Assembly (NCBI GenBank): GCA_017640665.1
Contig: JAEPQE010000001.1
Coordinates: 186,001-250,000 of the forward strand
Origin: Balneolaceae bacterium
GTDB lineage: Bacteria > Bacteroidota > Rhodothermia > Balneolales > Balneolaceae
Direction of reading: 5' to 3'
DNA length: 64,000 bases
Below, piece after piece: positions 17,994-27,179 of this stretch. The number at the start of each line of letters is the position of its first letter. Position 1 is the first letter of the stretch. A model generated the notes under the pieces. It did no database searches, was not told the DNA's origin, and was given only the letters and a program-made list of their open reading frames with translations. The translations under genes were made by a program, and so were the position numbers.

Positions 17994-19097
17994 GTGATTT
18001 CACAACACGATCAGGATCTTGCAACACTAATTCTTGAGCACTCCACACAACTCAAAAAAGGTGAAAATGTGATGGTTCAGCTTATTGGACTAAATGGCAT
18101 CGATCTTCTAAGAGCACTGGTGCAACAAATCAGAGATAAAGAAGGTCATCCTTTCGTGCAGATTGAAGATGCCGAAACACAGCGAATACTCATCGAAAAT
18201 GGAAATGAGGAGTTCTGGAAAAACCAGGCGAAAGTGGATCAACTTCCTTTAATGGAACAGATGGATGTATTTATTGGAATTCGCGCCTCTGAGAATATTT
18301 ACGAAAACTCTCAGGCGGACAAAGCGGCAAATAAAGCTTATTCTGAACACTTCCTGCATCTGGTTCATTTTGAGGAGCGAGTTAACAATACCAAATGGTG
18401 CATTATGCGCTACCCTTCTCCGGCTTTTGCGATGAATGCCAAACTCCCTACCAGTGAGTTCACAAAATTCTATTATGATGCCTGCCTGGTGGATTACGCC
18501 AAGCTTAAAAAAGCGATGGAGCCGCTGGAAGCCCGACTTCGGAAAACGGATGTTATTCATCTTAAAGGAGATGGAACAGACATTACGTTTTCTGTGAAAG
18601 GGCAGAACTGGGTACCTTGTTTTGGTTCGCACAATATTCCTGATGGAGAACTTTTTACGTCTCCGGTGCGTGATTCTGTAAACGGGCACATCACGTATGC
18701 CCCATCCGTGTACCAGGGAAAGCCTTTTGAGTTTGTGAAGCTTGTGGTAGAAAACGGAGTCGTAGTGGATTTCGATTCTTCCAACAATGAAGCACTGAAA
18801 GATATTCTTGATACCGACGAAGGTGCCCGAAGATTCGGCGAGTTTAGTTTCGGAACCAATCCTGTAATAGAAAAGCCGATGTATGATATTCTTTTTGATG
18901 AAAAAATTTACGGCTCCAACCACCTTACGTTGGGCAAAGATTACGAAATCGCCCCAAACGGAAATTCCAGCAACATTCACTGGGATTTGGTCTGTATTGG
19001 TGCTGATGTTTATCTGGATGGCGAACTGATTAGAAAAGGTCGCGAGTTTGTGGTGGATGATTTAAAAGGATTGAATCCGGGCAAACTGTTGAATTAA
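17994..19097 (+). CDS. M29-family (AmpS/aminopeptidase T) metallo-aminopeptidase
   Basis: 367 residues from a GTG start. The dinuclear metal ligands of AmpS/AmpT can be placed: Glu219 in DGELFTSP, Glu283 in RFGEFSFGTN, His310 in SNHLTLG, Tyr317 in KDYE, and His329 with Asp331 in IHWDL. The spacings 219/283, 310/317 and 329/331 match the thermophilic enzymes. M29 enzymes are cytoplasmic dimers that remove N-terminal residues from peptides. It stands alone between the ABC ATPase and the LuxR-like gene. Confidence 0.92.
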   Translation: MISQHDQDLATLILEHSTQLKKGENVMVQLIGLNGIDLLRALVQQIRDKEGHPFVQIEDAETQRILIENGNEEFWKNQAKVDQLPLMEQMDVFIGIRASENIYENSQADKAANKAYSEHFLHLVHFEERVNNTKWCIMRYPSPAFAMNAKLPTSEFTKFYYDACLVDYAKLKKAMEPLEARLRKTDVIHLKGDGTDITFSVKGQNWVPCFGSHNIPDGELFTSPVRDSVNGHITYAPSVYQGKPFEFVKLVVENGVVVDFDSSNNEALKDILDTDEGARRFGEFSFGTNPVIEKPMYDILFDEKIYGSNHLTLGKDYEIAPNGNSSNIHWDLVCIGADVYLDGELIRKGREFVVDDLKGLNPGKLLN

Positions 19098-19166
19098 GAG
19101 TAAAGAATGAAGATTGAAGATTTGGAATCCCTTCATTTTTAGCTCTTCATTCGCTATTCTTTATTC

Positions 19167-19583
19167 GTGAAAAAAACCATCCTTATATACGGCCTAGTCC
19201 TTGCGGCACTCATTTTTCTGCTCGAGTATTTCGAGTATCGCTATTTTGTGCGGGATCTTTCTACTGAAGCATTCGTTTTTATTATTGCACTGATGTTTGC
19301 CGGACTCGGGCTTTGGGTAGGTCAAAAACTCACCGCTCCCAAAAGAGCTCCTGATGAATTCCAAAAAAACGAAAAAGCACTCGATTTCCTTGGTATTAGC
19401 GAGCGGGAATTGGAAGTACTGGAGCTGGTTGCAGAAGGACTTTCCAACAAAGAAATAGCGGGTAAACTCTTTGTCTCCATCAATACCGTAAAAACGCACC
19501 TCTCCCGGTTATACGAGAAACTGGAAGTAAACCGCCGTACCCAAGCCGTAGAAAAGGCGAAGTCATTACGACTTATAAAATAA
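19167..19583 (+). CDS. Membrane-anchored LuxR-type helix-turn-helix protein
   Basis: 138 residues from a GTG start. Two membrane helices (about 4-20 and 36-53) precede a linker and a LuxR C-terminal HTH (about 75-135: SERELEVLELVAEGLSNKEIAGKL, then INTVKTHLSRLYEKL). There is no receiver domain, so it is not an ordinary response regulator. Similar short two-span LuxR proteins are widespread in Bacteroidota and Balneolota with no known targets. It may hold its DNA site at the membrane or be released on a signal. An imperfect heptad hairpin lies between the M29 gene and its start (19098-19166). Confidence 0.85.
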   Translation: MKKTILIYGLVLAALIFLLEYFEYRYFVRDLSTEAFVFIIALMFAGLGLWVGQKLTAPKRAPDEFQKNEKALDFLGISERELEVLELVAEGLSNKEIAGKLFVSINTVKTHLSRLYEKLEVNRRTQAVEKAKSLRLIK

Positions 19584-19588
19584 TTTTC

Positions 19589-19720
19589 AGGTCATCCCGG
19601 GCTTGACCCAGGATCTTTGTAAGGTTTCAAAACAATTTATGAGTAGAAAGTAAATCAACGCTTGATTCATAAGATCCTGAAACTTCCTAGGGAATGCCTT
19701 CGGCAAAGTTCAGGATGTCG
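19589..19720. repeat. Dispersed intergenic repeat (GTCATCC...GGATGTC family), copy A
   Basis: Starts GGTCATCCCGGGCTTGACCC and ends AAAGTTCAGGATGTCG, with internal AGATCCTGAAAC. The ends are partly complementary. Elements of this look (GTCATCC, CTTGAC, AGATCCTGAA) also occur at 36428-36459 and 41426-41534. It is non-coding. The short frame at 19694-19876 inside it is not convincing. Confidence 0.6.
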
Positions 19721-19859
19721 TTTTATTCTTCTTTCTCTTCCCTTATCCTTTTTAACCCACCTTTTGGGATGATTTGCCTAAAATCATACTTTCGGGTGAC
19801 GGAATTAGTTTGGGTATTCCTTTTCTTTGCTGGCGAATCATCACTAAATACAGGTTTAT

Positions 19860-20420
19860 ATGAGTTCAATGAATAAAATTATTTTGGTTTACGGCTCCAT
19901 CACAGGAGCAACTATTATAGGGAGTATGATCCTTGGAATTATGGCAGCAAGTTCCGGTGCTAATTCTTTCTTTGCTTCAGAGACTATTGGCTACTCCATT
20001 ATGCTCATCGGTTTTTCGATGATTTTTGTAGCCACTAAGAAATATCGGGATCAGGAATTGGGAGGAGTGATCAACTTTAAAACCGCGTTAAAAATAGGTC
20101 TTGGCATTTCTCTTGTAGCCGGAATTGTATATGTCATTACGTGGGAAGTAAATCTTTATATAAACGATTATGCATTCATTGAAGAGTACACGAATTCTAT
20201 AATCGATAAGGCAAGAGAGTCGGGCGCTAATCAACAAGAGTTGAATGAAACCATTCAAAAAATGGAAGAAATGAAAACGCAATATAACAACCCTTTGTAC
20301 CGGCTTCCCATCACCTTCACCGAAATTTTCCCAGTTGGACTGCTTCTCTCTCTAATAAGCGCCGGACTATTCCGAAACCCGAATTTTTGGAAATCTGAAG
20401 AACTAACAACTCAACCCTAA
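19860..20420 (+). CDS. DUF4199 family membrane protein
   Basis: 186 residues. Four hydrophobic segments (about 5-28, 40-57, 75-97 and 150-172) in the DUF4199 pattern, with the conserved GGVINFKTALKIG between helices 2 and 3 and a long soluble stretch (105-145) before the last helix. DUF4199 proteins are inner-membrane proteins found mostly in Bacteroidota and their function is unknown. An in-frame ATG at 19869 is an equally good start (MNKIILVYGS). The next gene starts 5 bases after the stop, suggesting cotranscription. Confidence 0.83.
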   Translation: MSSMNKIILVYGSITGATIIGSMILGIMAASSGANSFFASETIGYSIMLIGFSMIFVATKKYRDQELGGVINFKTALKIGLGISLVAGIVYVITWEVNLYINDYAFIEEYTNSIIDKARESGANQQELNETIQKMEEMKTQYNNPLYRLPITFTEIFPVGLLLSLISAGLFRNPNFWKSEELTTQP

Positions 20421-20425
20421 TAGCC

Positions 20426-20881
20426 ATGCAAATTAAAGCCGACACCCCCGAAGAGTATTTAGAAAAAGTACCCGCTGAACGAAAAGAACCAATAGAAAAA
20501 CTGCGACAGGTAATTTTGGAAAATTTGCCGGAAGGTTTTGAGGAAACCATCAATTACGGAATGATTGGCTATGTTGTACCACATAGCATTTATCCGGATG
20601 GGTATCATTGCTCGCCCGAGCTTCCTCTGCCGTTTATAAATATTGCTTCTCAGAAGAATTTCATTGCTTTATATCACTCCGGAATATACGCCAATGAAGA
20701 GCTGCTGAATTGGTTTGTGGAAGAATATCCCAAGCATGTAAAAACAAAGCTGGATATGGGAAAGAGCTGCATCCGCTTTAAAAAACCGGAGCAAATTCCT
20801 TACGAATTGATCGCAGAACTCACTACAAAGATGACCGTTCGGGAATGGATTGATATTTATGAAAGCGCCATTAAAAGATAA
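20426..20881 (+). CDS. DUF1801 (YdhG-like) family protein
   Basis: 151 residues with the DUF1801 layout: TPEEYLEKVPAERKEPIEKLRQVI, then FEETINYGMIGY, FINIASQKNFIALYHSG, and the closing GKSCIRFKKPEQIPYELI. The fold is the iron-chaperone-like (frataxin-like) YdhG type. Biochemical role is unproven for most members. Cytoplasmic. It sits in a run of closely spaced small genes (19860-24412). Confidence 0.88.
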   Translation: MQIKADTPEEYLEKVPAERKEPIEKLRQVILENLPEGFEETINYGMIGYVVPHSIYPDGYHCSPELPLPFINIASQKNFIALYHSGIYANEELLNWFVEEYPKHVKTKLDMGKSCIRFKKPEQIPYELIAELTTKMTVREWIDIYESAIKR

Positions 20882-20896
20882 TCAAAATGTAGAACG

Positions 20897-21331
20897 ATGA
20901 ATTATACCCTTGAAACTACTATCAACAAACCTCTCGACGAGGTGATCGCTTTCTTTGAAGCCCCTTCAAACTATCCCCTTTGGATGGAAGGCCTTAAAGA
21001 GCATCAGACTACAAAAGGAAGTCATGGTCAGGAAGGTGCCGAATCCCGTTTTGTGTTCGATATGAAAGGCAGGGAGATGGAAATGACTGAAACTGTACTG
21101 GTCAGTAATCTTCCTGAGAAATATACGGTTCAGTACAAGGCTCCCGGAATGACTAATAAGGTTGAATTAAGATATAGTGAAATTGACGCAAATACTACAA
21201 AAGTAGTCAGTTACAATGAATTTCAATTTTCAGGATTTATGAAAATCATTTCTTTTTTTATGGGAGGTGCTTTTAAGAAACAAAGCCACAAGTATCTGGA
21301 CGACTTCAAATCAGCCGTGGAAAAAGAATAA
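20897..21331 (+). CDS. SRPBCC-family (START-like) protein
   Basis: 144 residues following the polyketide-cyclase/START pattern: TLETTINKPLDEVIAFFEAPSNYPLWMEG at the N-terminus, alternating strands forming the helix-grip cavity, and a long C-terminal helix (QSHKYLDDFKSAVEKE). These proteins bind hydrophobic ligands, and the ligand here is unknown. It begins 15 bases after the DUF1801 gene and 11 bases before the AraC regulator. Confidence 0.87.
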   Translation: MNYTLETTINKPLDEVIAFFEAPSNYPLWMEGLKEHQTTKGSHGQEGAESRFVFDMKGREMEMTETVLVSNLPEKYTVQYKAPGMTNKVELRYSEIDANTTKVVSYNEFQFSGFMKIISFFMGGAFKKQSHKYLDDFKSAVEKE

Positions 21332-21342
21332 TCCCAAATAGT

Positions 21343-22158
21343 ATGTTGTACGATCGAATTGAACCTGAGCTTTCTCTTACCAACCTGATTGATTGCTATT
21401 GGGTAATTGAAAGTAATGACCGCACCCCCCGTCAACAGAAAATAATTCCGGATGGTTTTCCCGAAATCATTTTCCATTATCGAGATCCGTACCGGATTAA
21501 GCTTTCGGGAGAATGGGAGCTTCAAACCAAAAAATTATTTGCAGGACAAATCCGAAATCACTTTTTACTTGAAAATACAGGAAGCTCAGGAATGATTGGT
21601 ATCAAATTTAAACCGGCAGGGCTAACAAAGCTCTTTGGTATTGATATGCAGAACTATACTGATAATGTAGCAGATCTGGATTCTGTTTTAGAATCAGAGT
21701 TCCATTTCGTTTCGGAGATATTGCTCTCCCCTACCCCCTATTTCGAGAAAGTGGATGTGCTCAATCAATTCTTTACCAAGAAAAAAGCAGGTAACACAAA
21801 AAGCTCACAAATAATAGAGCAAACACTTGAATTGATTTCTGAAAACAATGGAGTGATTTCTGTTTCTGAACTTACTTCTACTTTGGATGTTGGTGAACGA
21901 AAACTGGAGCGGTTGTTCAACAAGTATGTTGGTTTATCTCCAAAGTTCTATTCACGGATTATCCGGTTTAATTACATTTTTCAGGTCATACAAAAAAAGA
22001 AATTGAGCTGGAGTGAGGTTGCCCATCTAAGCGGATACTATGATCAATCTCATTTCATCAGCAATTTCCAGGAATTTACCGGAGAAGATCCTTCTTCCTA
22101 TTTCTTTGAGAATGACAACATGGCGAATTTCTTTTTAAAACGTCCGATTGAAAACTGA
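21343..22158 (+). CDS. AraC-family transcriptional regulator
   Basis: 271 residues. Residues 1-120 resemble the DUF6597 sensor domain (PDGFPEIIFHY, GIKFKPAGLTKLFGID). Residues about 165-262 hold the two AraC helix-turn-helices (VSELTSTLDVGERKLERLFNKYVGLSPKFYSRIIRF and WSEVAHLSGYYDQSHFISNFQEFTGEDPSSY). It probably controls the small genes around it, but no operator was identified. The ligand is unknown. Confidence 0.9.
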   Translation: MLYDRIEPELSLTNLIDCYWVIESNDRTPRQQKIIPDGFPEIIFHYRDPYRIKLSGEWELQTKKLFAGQIRNHFLLENTGSSGMIGIKFKPAGLTKLFGIDMQNYTDNVADLDSVLESEFHFVSEILLSPTPYFEKVDVLNQFFTKKKAGNTKSSQIIEQTLELISENNGVISVSELTSTLDVGERKLERLFNKYVGLSPKFYSRIIRFNYIFQVIQKKKLSWSEVAHLSGYYDQSHFISNFQEFTGEDPSSYFFENDNMANFFLKRPIEN

Positions 22159-22235
22159 ATATGTCGGTTTTTTCCAATACATATCGCTTTCCTGATTTTA
22201 GTTTTGAGATTCAATCTCAATTCAAAAATTTACTT

Positions 22236-22682
22236 ATGAAAGCAATTATTACTATATCATTATTACTGGTTTCAAATACAGTTTCAGCTCAATCTCTTGC
22301 TGATCTAAGCTGGATGAATGGGTACTGGACTCAGGAAAAAAATGGAACATCTGTCGAAGAACTATGGACTACACCTGATGGAGGAATTATGTTAGGAGTA
22401 AACCGCAGTATATATACGAATGGAAGAAGTTCTTTTGAATTTTTTAGAATTATAGAAACCCAGGGCAAAGTACTATACATGGCAAGCCCGGGCGGTCAAG
22501 CTCCTACCTCTTTCACATTGACCGAAGTTAGCAGTAAAAAAGTCGTTTTCGAAAACATGGAGCACGACTTTCCCCAACGGGTTATATATTCACGAAATGG
22601 GAACTCCCTCACTGCACGAATTGAAGATGCAACAGGTGAAAAAGGAATGCAATGGACCTGGACCAAAACTAAATTTGATTAA
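22236..22682 (+). CDS. DUF6265-family secreted protein
   Basis: 148 residues from ATG 22236, which gives a proper signal peptide (MKAIITISLLLVSNTVSAQ). The ATG at 22161 would add 25 non-hydrophobic residues. The mature part has LSWMNGYWTQE, GGIMLGVNRSI, FEFFRIIET and ENMEHDFPQRVIYSR, the conserved blocks of DUF6265, a lipocalin-like beta-barrel family of unknown function. Likely periplasmic. Confidence 0.82.
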   Translation: MKAIITISLLLVSNTVSAQSLADLSWMNGYWTQEKNGTSVEELWTTPDGGIMLGVNRSIYTNGRSSFEFFRIIETQGKVLYMASPGGQAPTSFTLTEVSSKKVVFENMEHDFPQRVIYSRNGNSLTARIEDATGEKGMQWTWTKTKFD

Positions 22683-22684
22683 GC

Positions 22685-23152
22685 ATGAAAAAACCTGTTC
22701 TCATTTTAATCACTCTATTAATAAGCTTTTCGGCTAATGCCCAAATTCCTGAATCTTTTCTTGGAAAATGGGAAGGTATTGGAACACTATACAACTCCGA
22801 GGCGACTTTTAGCATGGAATGGGAACAGGTTCTTAATCAACAATTTTATCATTTAAGTTTTTCCAACGCTCTGAATAACGGAGCATTTAGCATGAGCGCT
22901 CATGGATATTACAGAACGGAAGGCGATTCCATAACCGGACAATGGTTTGATACACGAGGAGTTTCATTTCCGCTAAGGGGTGTTACTAAAGAACACAAAT
23001 TAATCATCCACTGGGGAACCCTTGATTTTGAACAAGGCAAAACCGAGTACTCCTTAGTATCAAATGACTCAATGGAAGTAACAGATTTTGTACTAAAAAA
23101 TGGAGAGTACGCCCAATTTGGAAACGCAACATATCAACGAAAACTAAACTAA
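22685..23152 (+). CDS. Secreted beta-barrel-like protein of unknown function (DUF1579-like)
   Basis: 155 residues with signal peptide MKKPVLILITLLISFSANAQ. IPESFLGKWEGIGTLYN and GQWFDTRGVSFPLRG give the beta-rich, lipocalin-like pattern seen in DUF1579 and related periplasmic proteins. It starts 2 bases after the DUF6265 stop and ends 1 base before the VOC gene, so it is in the same transcript. The family assignment is loose and no ligand can be inferred. Confidence 0.75.
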   Translation: MKKPVLILITLLISFSANAQIPESFLGKWEGIGTLYNSEATFSMEWEQVLNQQFYHLSFSNALNNGAFSMSAHGYYRTEGDSITGQWFDTRGVSFPLRGVTKEHKLIIHWGTLDFEQGKTEYSLVSNDSMEVTDFVLKNGEYAQFGNATYQRKLN

Positions 23153-23153
23153 A

Positions 23154-23510
23154 ATGAACGAAGAATTTGGAATCCATTCATTATCACTTGCAGTAAAAGA
23201 CATCAAAGCATCTAAAGAGTTTTATAAAAAACTTGGTTTTGAGGCCTTGACTCAGTTCGGATCAATCGAGGAGAAATGGTTGATTATGCAACGTGGCGAT
23301 TACAAAATCGGGCTGTTTCAAGATATGTTTGAGGAGAATATCATCACCTTTAATCCAACTGATGCCAGAACGATTCACGCGGATTTAAAAGATAAAGGCA
23401 TCAGTTTTTTGATGGAATCTCCATCTGTTCAGGACGAAAAAGGGCCTTGCCATTTTTGTATTGCTGATCCTGATGGAAATCAGATTCTATTTGATCAGCA
23501 TAATGAGTAA
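23154..23510 (+). CDS. VOC-superfamily (glyoxalase-like) protein
   Basis: 118 residues, a single VOC unit: IHSLSLAVKDIKASKEFYKKLGF, then CHFCIADPDGNQILFDQH. Two such units from a dimer form the metal site. The metal residues of true glyoxalase I are only partly apparent (His at the N-terminal strand and C-terminal segment), so the reaction is unknown. Closely follows the secreted-protein gene. Confidence 0.87.
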   Translation: MNEEFGIHSLSLAVKDIKASKEFYKKLGFEALTQFGSIEEKWLIMQRGDYKIGLFQDMFEENIITFNPTDARTIHADLKDKGISFLMESPSVQDEKGPCHFCIADPDGNQILFDQHNE

Positions 23511-23584
23511 TTCTAATTATCCCCAAATACTTTTTAATCTGGTTTAAAGTTATTGCATTTAGTCATTAACTAATCTCATTTAGA

Positions 23585-23968
23585 ATGAAAAATTTAACCG
23601 CTTCTCTATTTATCTCTGCATTAATTTTCGCTGGCTGCAACGTGGTTGGTAATGATGATACCGAAGTTGAAATCCGGGTTCAAAATACCAGTTCATTTAC
23701 TATTGAAGGATTAAGAATAGCTACCGGAGGAGGCGATTTCATCTATGAGTCTCTTCAACCGGGAGAAGTCTCTGATTATAAGCTTTATGACTACTCTTAT
23801 AGCTATTTCTTTGTCTCTTTTTCAATTGATACTAACAATTTTGTACAGCAACCCATCGACTATGTAGGTGAATCGAAAATCAAAAATGGGAAATATACTT
23901 ACCGTATCTCAATACAAACTTTTGAAGACCGGCCGGACTATTTTATCGGAGATTTAAAGAAAGACTAA
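23585..23968 (+). CDS. Small lipoprotein of unknown function
   Basis: 127 residues with a lipoprotein signal (SLFISALIFAGC, acylated Cys about 18). The mature part is beta-rich (TEVEIRVQNTSSFTIEGLRIATGGG, then YTYRISIQTFEDRPDYF), possibly one Ig-like sandwich. No family recognised. It lies between two VOC genes. Confidence 0.75.
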   Translation: MKNLTASLFISALIFAGCNVVGNDDTEVEIRVQNTSSFTIEGLRIATGGGDFIYESLQPGEVSDYKLYDYSYSYFFVSFSIDTNNFVQQPIDYVGESKIKNGKYTYRISIQTFEDRPDYFIGDLKKD

Positions 23969-23983
23969 CTAACACCAACTGTT

Positions 23984-24412
23984 ATGAAACGAAGAGTAAC
24001 TGGAATCGGCGGAGTTTTCCTTAAAGCGGATGACCCGAAATCAACCAATGAGTGGTATGCAAAACATCTCGGAATAAAATCAGGACAATGGGGAGGAACT
24101 TTTGAGTGGCGGCATGGAGAAGATGAATCCAAGAAAGGATTTACCGCCTGGAGTGTATTCAAAAGCGATACCACCTACACCGATCCAAGTACCAAAGATG
24201 CCATGATCAACTACCGGGTTGAAAATCTTGAGGAGTTGCTCAAAACCCTGAAAGAAGAAGGTGTAGAAATAGTCGGAGAAATGGAAAGCTTCGAGTATGG
24301 TAAATTCGGCTGGATCATGGATCCAAACGGCTACAAAATCGAGCTTTGGGAGCCGAATGACGAAGAATATGAGAAAATAGGAACAGACGACGCCCTTAAT
24401 TTAATGGGGTGA
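23984..24412 (+). CDS. VOC-superfamily (glyoxalase-like) protein
   Basis: 142 residues of the PhnB/bleomycin-resistance-like kind: ITGIGGVFLKADDPKSTNEWYAKHLGI, FEWRHGEDE, then EYGKFGWIMDPNGYKIELWEP. The final Glu of IELWEP is the classical metal ligand position. Probably cytoplasmic, reaction unknown. It differs from the VOC protein at 23154 and is not a recent duplicate. Confidence 0.88.
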   Translation: MKRRVTGIGGVFLKADDPKSTNEWYAKHLGIKSGQWGGTFEWRHGEDESKKGFTAWSVFKSDTTYTDPSTKDAMINYRVENLEELLKTLKEEGVEIVGEMESFEYGKFGWIMDPNGYKIELWEPNDEEYEKIGTDDALNLMG

Positions 24413-24504
24413 TTAAAAAGCTTGTTACGGTTAATAACGCTTTCTTATTGAACATATTAATATTTGAGTCGTACTTTGGAGCGCTTAAATTATGATTCGA
24501 TATT

Positions 24505-25368
24505 ATGACCCAAGAAAGCCTTAAGAAACTGTTTACTGCTAGCATTGAATATGAGAATGATGAGTATGCAAAAACGCTAAAGGATACAGGGTTTATTACT
24601 GCAATCATTTATTTTGTTTTCATCTCCTTAGAACCATTTGGATTTTCTTCTGATTACAACAAATTTCTTGTGCTGCTTTTGTTCTGTGGAATGTATGGAG
24701 TCATCTATTTTTTAAATGTGGCTTTATTCTTTCCTGCTTTCAATGCATACTTTAGAATCAAACGCTGGTATTTCTATTCGTTTGTTCTTTCTTACTGTTG
24801 GGTAGTTCTTGTTATTGCTTTTTCACATCACGTTCTCCAAAACTTCTTGAATGAACTACCGCTTATCCATACAGGTAATCTGATTGAAAATCTTAAAAAT
24901 GCCTTTCTTTTTGGATTAATACCTTCAGCTGGCTTAGGATGCTGGAAATACATTGAATTCTTACAAAAAGAAGCCAACAAAAAAACAACCAACCTATCTG
25001 ATCTTTTAAAAAACTTCCCTTATCAACAATCTATAGAACAAGTATCCAGATCTTCTAATAAACTAATTGCTATAAAGCCAGACGACATTCTATATATAAA
25101 ATCAGATGATAATTATGTAACGGTGTACTATAAGTCGGGTAATTCTATCTCAAAAGAACTTATCCGAAATACATTAAAATCGTATAGCGAACATTTAGTC
25201 TTTCCATTTCTGAGAGTTCATCGGTCTTATCTTGTAAATTTTAATAAAGTGAAAAAGATTGATGGTAATATGCAAGGGCTGCAACTCTTCTTAGAACATA
25301 CCGATACCACAATCCCTGTTTCCAAAACGTATGTTCATCAAGTGATTGAAGCTTTGAATAGCCAATAG
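24505..25368 (+). CDS. Membrane LytTR-family transcriptional regulator
   Basis: 287 residues. Four membrane helices (about 29-48, 53-77, 90-108 and 133-150) precede a LytTR DNA-binding domain (about 183-287: KPDDILYIKSDDNYVTVYY and FLRVHRSYLVNFNKVKKI). There is no receiver domain, so the membrane region must be the sensor or anchor. Such one-component LytTR proteins are common in Bacteroidota, often next to the genes they control. Here the CocE-hydrolase/TPR block follows 140 bases downstream. Confidence 0.88.
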   Translation: MTQESLKKLFTASIEYENDEYAKTLKDTGFITAIIYFVFISLEPFGFSSDYNKFLVLLLFCGMYGVIYFLNVALFFPAFNAYFRIKRWYFYSFVLSYCWVVLVIAFSHHVLQNFLNELPLIHTGNLIENLKNAFLFGLIPSAGLGCWKYIEFLQKEANKKTTNLSDLLKNFPYQQSIEQVSRSSNKLIAIKPDDILYIKSDDNYVTVYYKSGNSISKELIRNTLKSYSEHLVFPFLRVHRSYLVNFNKVKKIDGNMQGLQLFLEHTDTTIPVSKTYVHQVIEALNSQ

Positions 25369-25510
25369 CTTTGTGGCGAACTAAAAAAGAGAGTTCATTC
25401 ACCACACATATACCATATTCACCACTTTTCTTAGTTCCTAATCTCATTTTTAAGAAGCATTCTTAATGATTAAGTAGGTTTTTCAAAAACTATTAATCAA
25501 TACGAATTTG

Positions 25511-27175
25511 ATGACCAGAATATCTTATGTATGTAAAGTGTCTTGTTTCTTTTTAGCTGGACTTTTTCTCTTCAAACCCGCCCAAAGTCAATCGCTAATA
25601 GAAGTATTGAAAGGCCAATCTATCATACTTCAAGATGGTACTACGCTCTATCATGATTTTTATAAACCCTCAAATAAAGAAACATTTCCGATTATTCTAA
25701 TACGAACTCCCTATCAAAAAGAAGGCATCGAATTATTTGGAAATTTCTTTGCTGAAGAAGGTTTCGGCGTTGTTATACAAGATGTACGGGGTAAATATAG
25801 CTCGAAAGGTATGTTCATTCCTTTCTTTAAAGAATATGAAGATGGCCTACAAACCCTCGATTGGATTCAGAAACAAACTTGGTTTGATGGAAATGTAGGG
25901 ATGTGGGGGTCTTCCTATTTAGGATTTTCAGCTATGATTTTGAGTAAATCGAATCATCCAGCTCTTAAAAGTATTTTCAATTTATCTGGCTGGATTGATG
26001 GGACTGAAATTAGCGAAACTGATGGCGCTTTTCATCAATTATTGGTAATTCCTTGGCTACTTTTTGAGGGGCAAAAAACAAGGAAATCGCTTAAGGGAAT
26101 GGATTTGGATGAGATATTTCTCCACACTCCTCTTGTAGACGTTATGCCGGACATAGAATTTAAGGATAACGATGGATTACACAAGCTGGAAGAAATCACC
26201 CGAATGTATCAAAACTATCCGCATGAACAATCGGCTGTGCCTACTATGCACGTAAACGGATGGTTTGATTTCACGCTTAAAGCAAGTTTAAATGACTACC
26301 AAATGCTTGCTTCAAAAGCTTCGTCAACCCAAAAAATGATACTTGGTCCTTGGTATCATAATCAGTTGTACCACGAAAATCCGATGCTTGGAGACTATGA
26401 GCTCCCTGAAAACGGAGAAGCCAATATGCAATGGATGCTGGATGAGGCAAAAGATTGGTTTAAGAACACGTTGATAGATTCTTATAAAACAGAACCCAAC
26501 CTGATTCGCTATTACGTCTTATTTAAAGACACTTGGAATGAAACGGAAATTTGGCCACCAAAAAATTCAGTTGAGGCCAACTATTATTTATCCGATAACA
26601 ATTTAACTGAAAATACACCTACTAATTCCAATTCTATTTTTAGAGGATTTACTTTCGACCCACATAATCCTGTCCCTACAACCGGAGGGGCAAACTTTCA
26701 TACTTTTTTAGAAAAAATGGGTATCAGAGATCAACAGGATGTTGAATCCAGAGAAGATGTACTCACTTTTAGTACAGACCCATTCAGTACAGATAAAACC
26801 TTTGCCGGAAATCATTCCGTTACGTTATATGTGAGTACAACGGGCATTGGTACCGATTTTACGGCAAAGCTAACAAAAGTGGATAGCGCTGGGGTTTCAT
26901 GGAACCTACTTGACGCTATTACCCGAATTGAACCTGGAGCATTAAAACTTCCTGTAGTCAAAGTAACGCTGAACTTAGGCGATATGGCTTTCCAGATAAA
27001 AAAAGGAGAAAGCATACGACTACAGGTATCCAGTAGTAATTTCCCAAAGTATAACCGTAATCCAAATAGCGGGGTTGAATCTATCTTGGCTAAAGAGTTA
27101 AAACCTGCACAACAACGTATTTACTTTTCTAATCAATACCCATCTCATATCAAACTTTCGCTCTTACAAAATTAA
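25511..27175 (+). CDS. Secreted CocE/NonD-family hydrolase
   Basis: 554 residues from ATG 25511 (the preceding TTG is in frame but unnecessary). A signal peptide (residues 1-27, ending PAQSQS) is followed by an alpha/beta hydrolase. GSSYLG (133-138) places the nucleophile at Ser135, as in cocaine esterase and X-Pro dipeptidyl peptidases. The C-terminal jelly-roll (about 400-550: FAGNHSVTLYVSTTG, GESIRLQVSSSNFPKYNRNP) is typical of the S15 family. It is likely a periplasmic esterase or dipeptidyl peptidase, substrate unknown. The TPR gene starts 4 bases after the stop, implying one transcript. Confidence 0.9.
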   Translation: MTRISYVCKVSCFFLAGLFLFKPAQSQSLIEVLKGQSIILQDGTTLYHDFYKPSNKETFPIILIRTPYQKEGIELFGNFFAEEGFGVVIQDVRGKYSSKGMFIPFFKEYEDGLQTLDWIQKQTWFDGNVGMWGSSYLGFSAMILSKSNHPALKSIFNLSGWIDGTEISETDGAFHQLLVIPWLLFEGQKTRKSLKGMDLDEIFLHTPLVDVMPDIEFKDNDGLHKLEEITRMYQNYPHEQSAVPTMHVNGWFDFTLKASLNDYQMLASKASSTQKMILGPWYHNQLYHENPMLGDYELPENGEANMQWMLDEAKDWFKNTLIDSYKTEPNLIRYYVLFKDTWNETEIWPPKNSVEANYYLSDNNLTENTPTNSNSIFRGFTFDPHNPVPTTGGANFHTFLEKMGIRDQQDVESREDVLTFSTDPFSTDKTFAGNHSVTLYVSTTGIGTDFTAKLTKVDSAGVSWNLLDAITRIEPGALKLPVVKVTLNLGDMAFQIKKGESIRLQVSSSNFPKYNRNPNSGVESILAKELKPAQQRIYFSNQYPSHIKLSLLQN

Positions 27176-27179
27176 AAAC

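Noticed and set aside
18249-18980. 243-codon open frame antisense to the M29 aminopeptidase gene
   Set aside because: The sense gene has all metal ligands at the right spacing; the antisense translation has no family pattern.
19694-19876. 60-codon open frame downstream of the LuxR-like gene
   Set aside because: It lies mainly in the dispersed repeat, overlaps the start of the DUF4199 gene and has no recognisable protein features.
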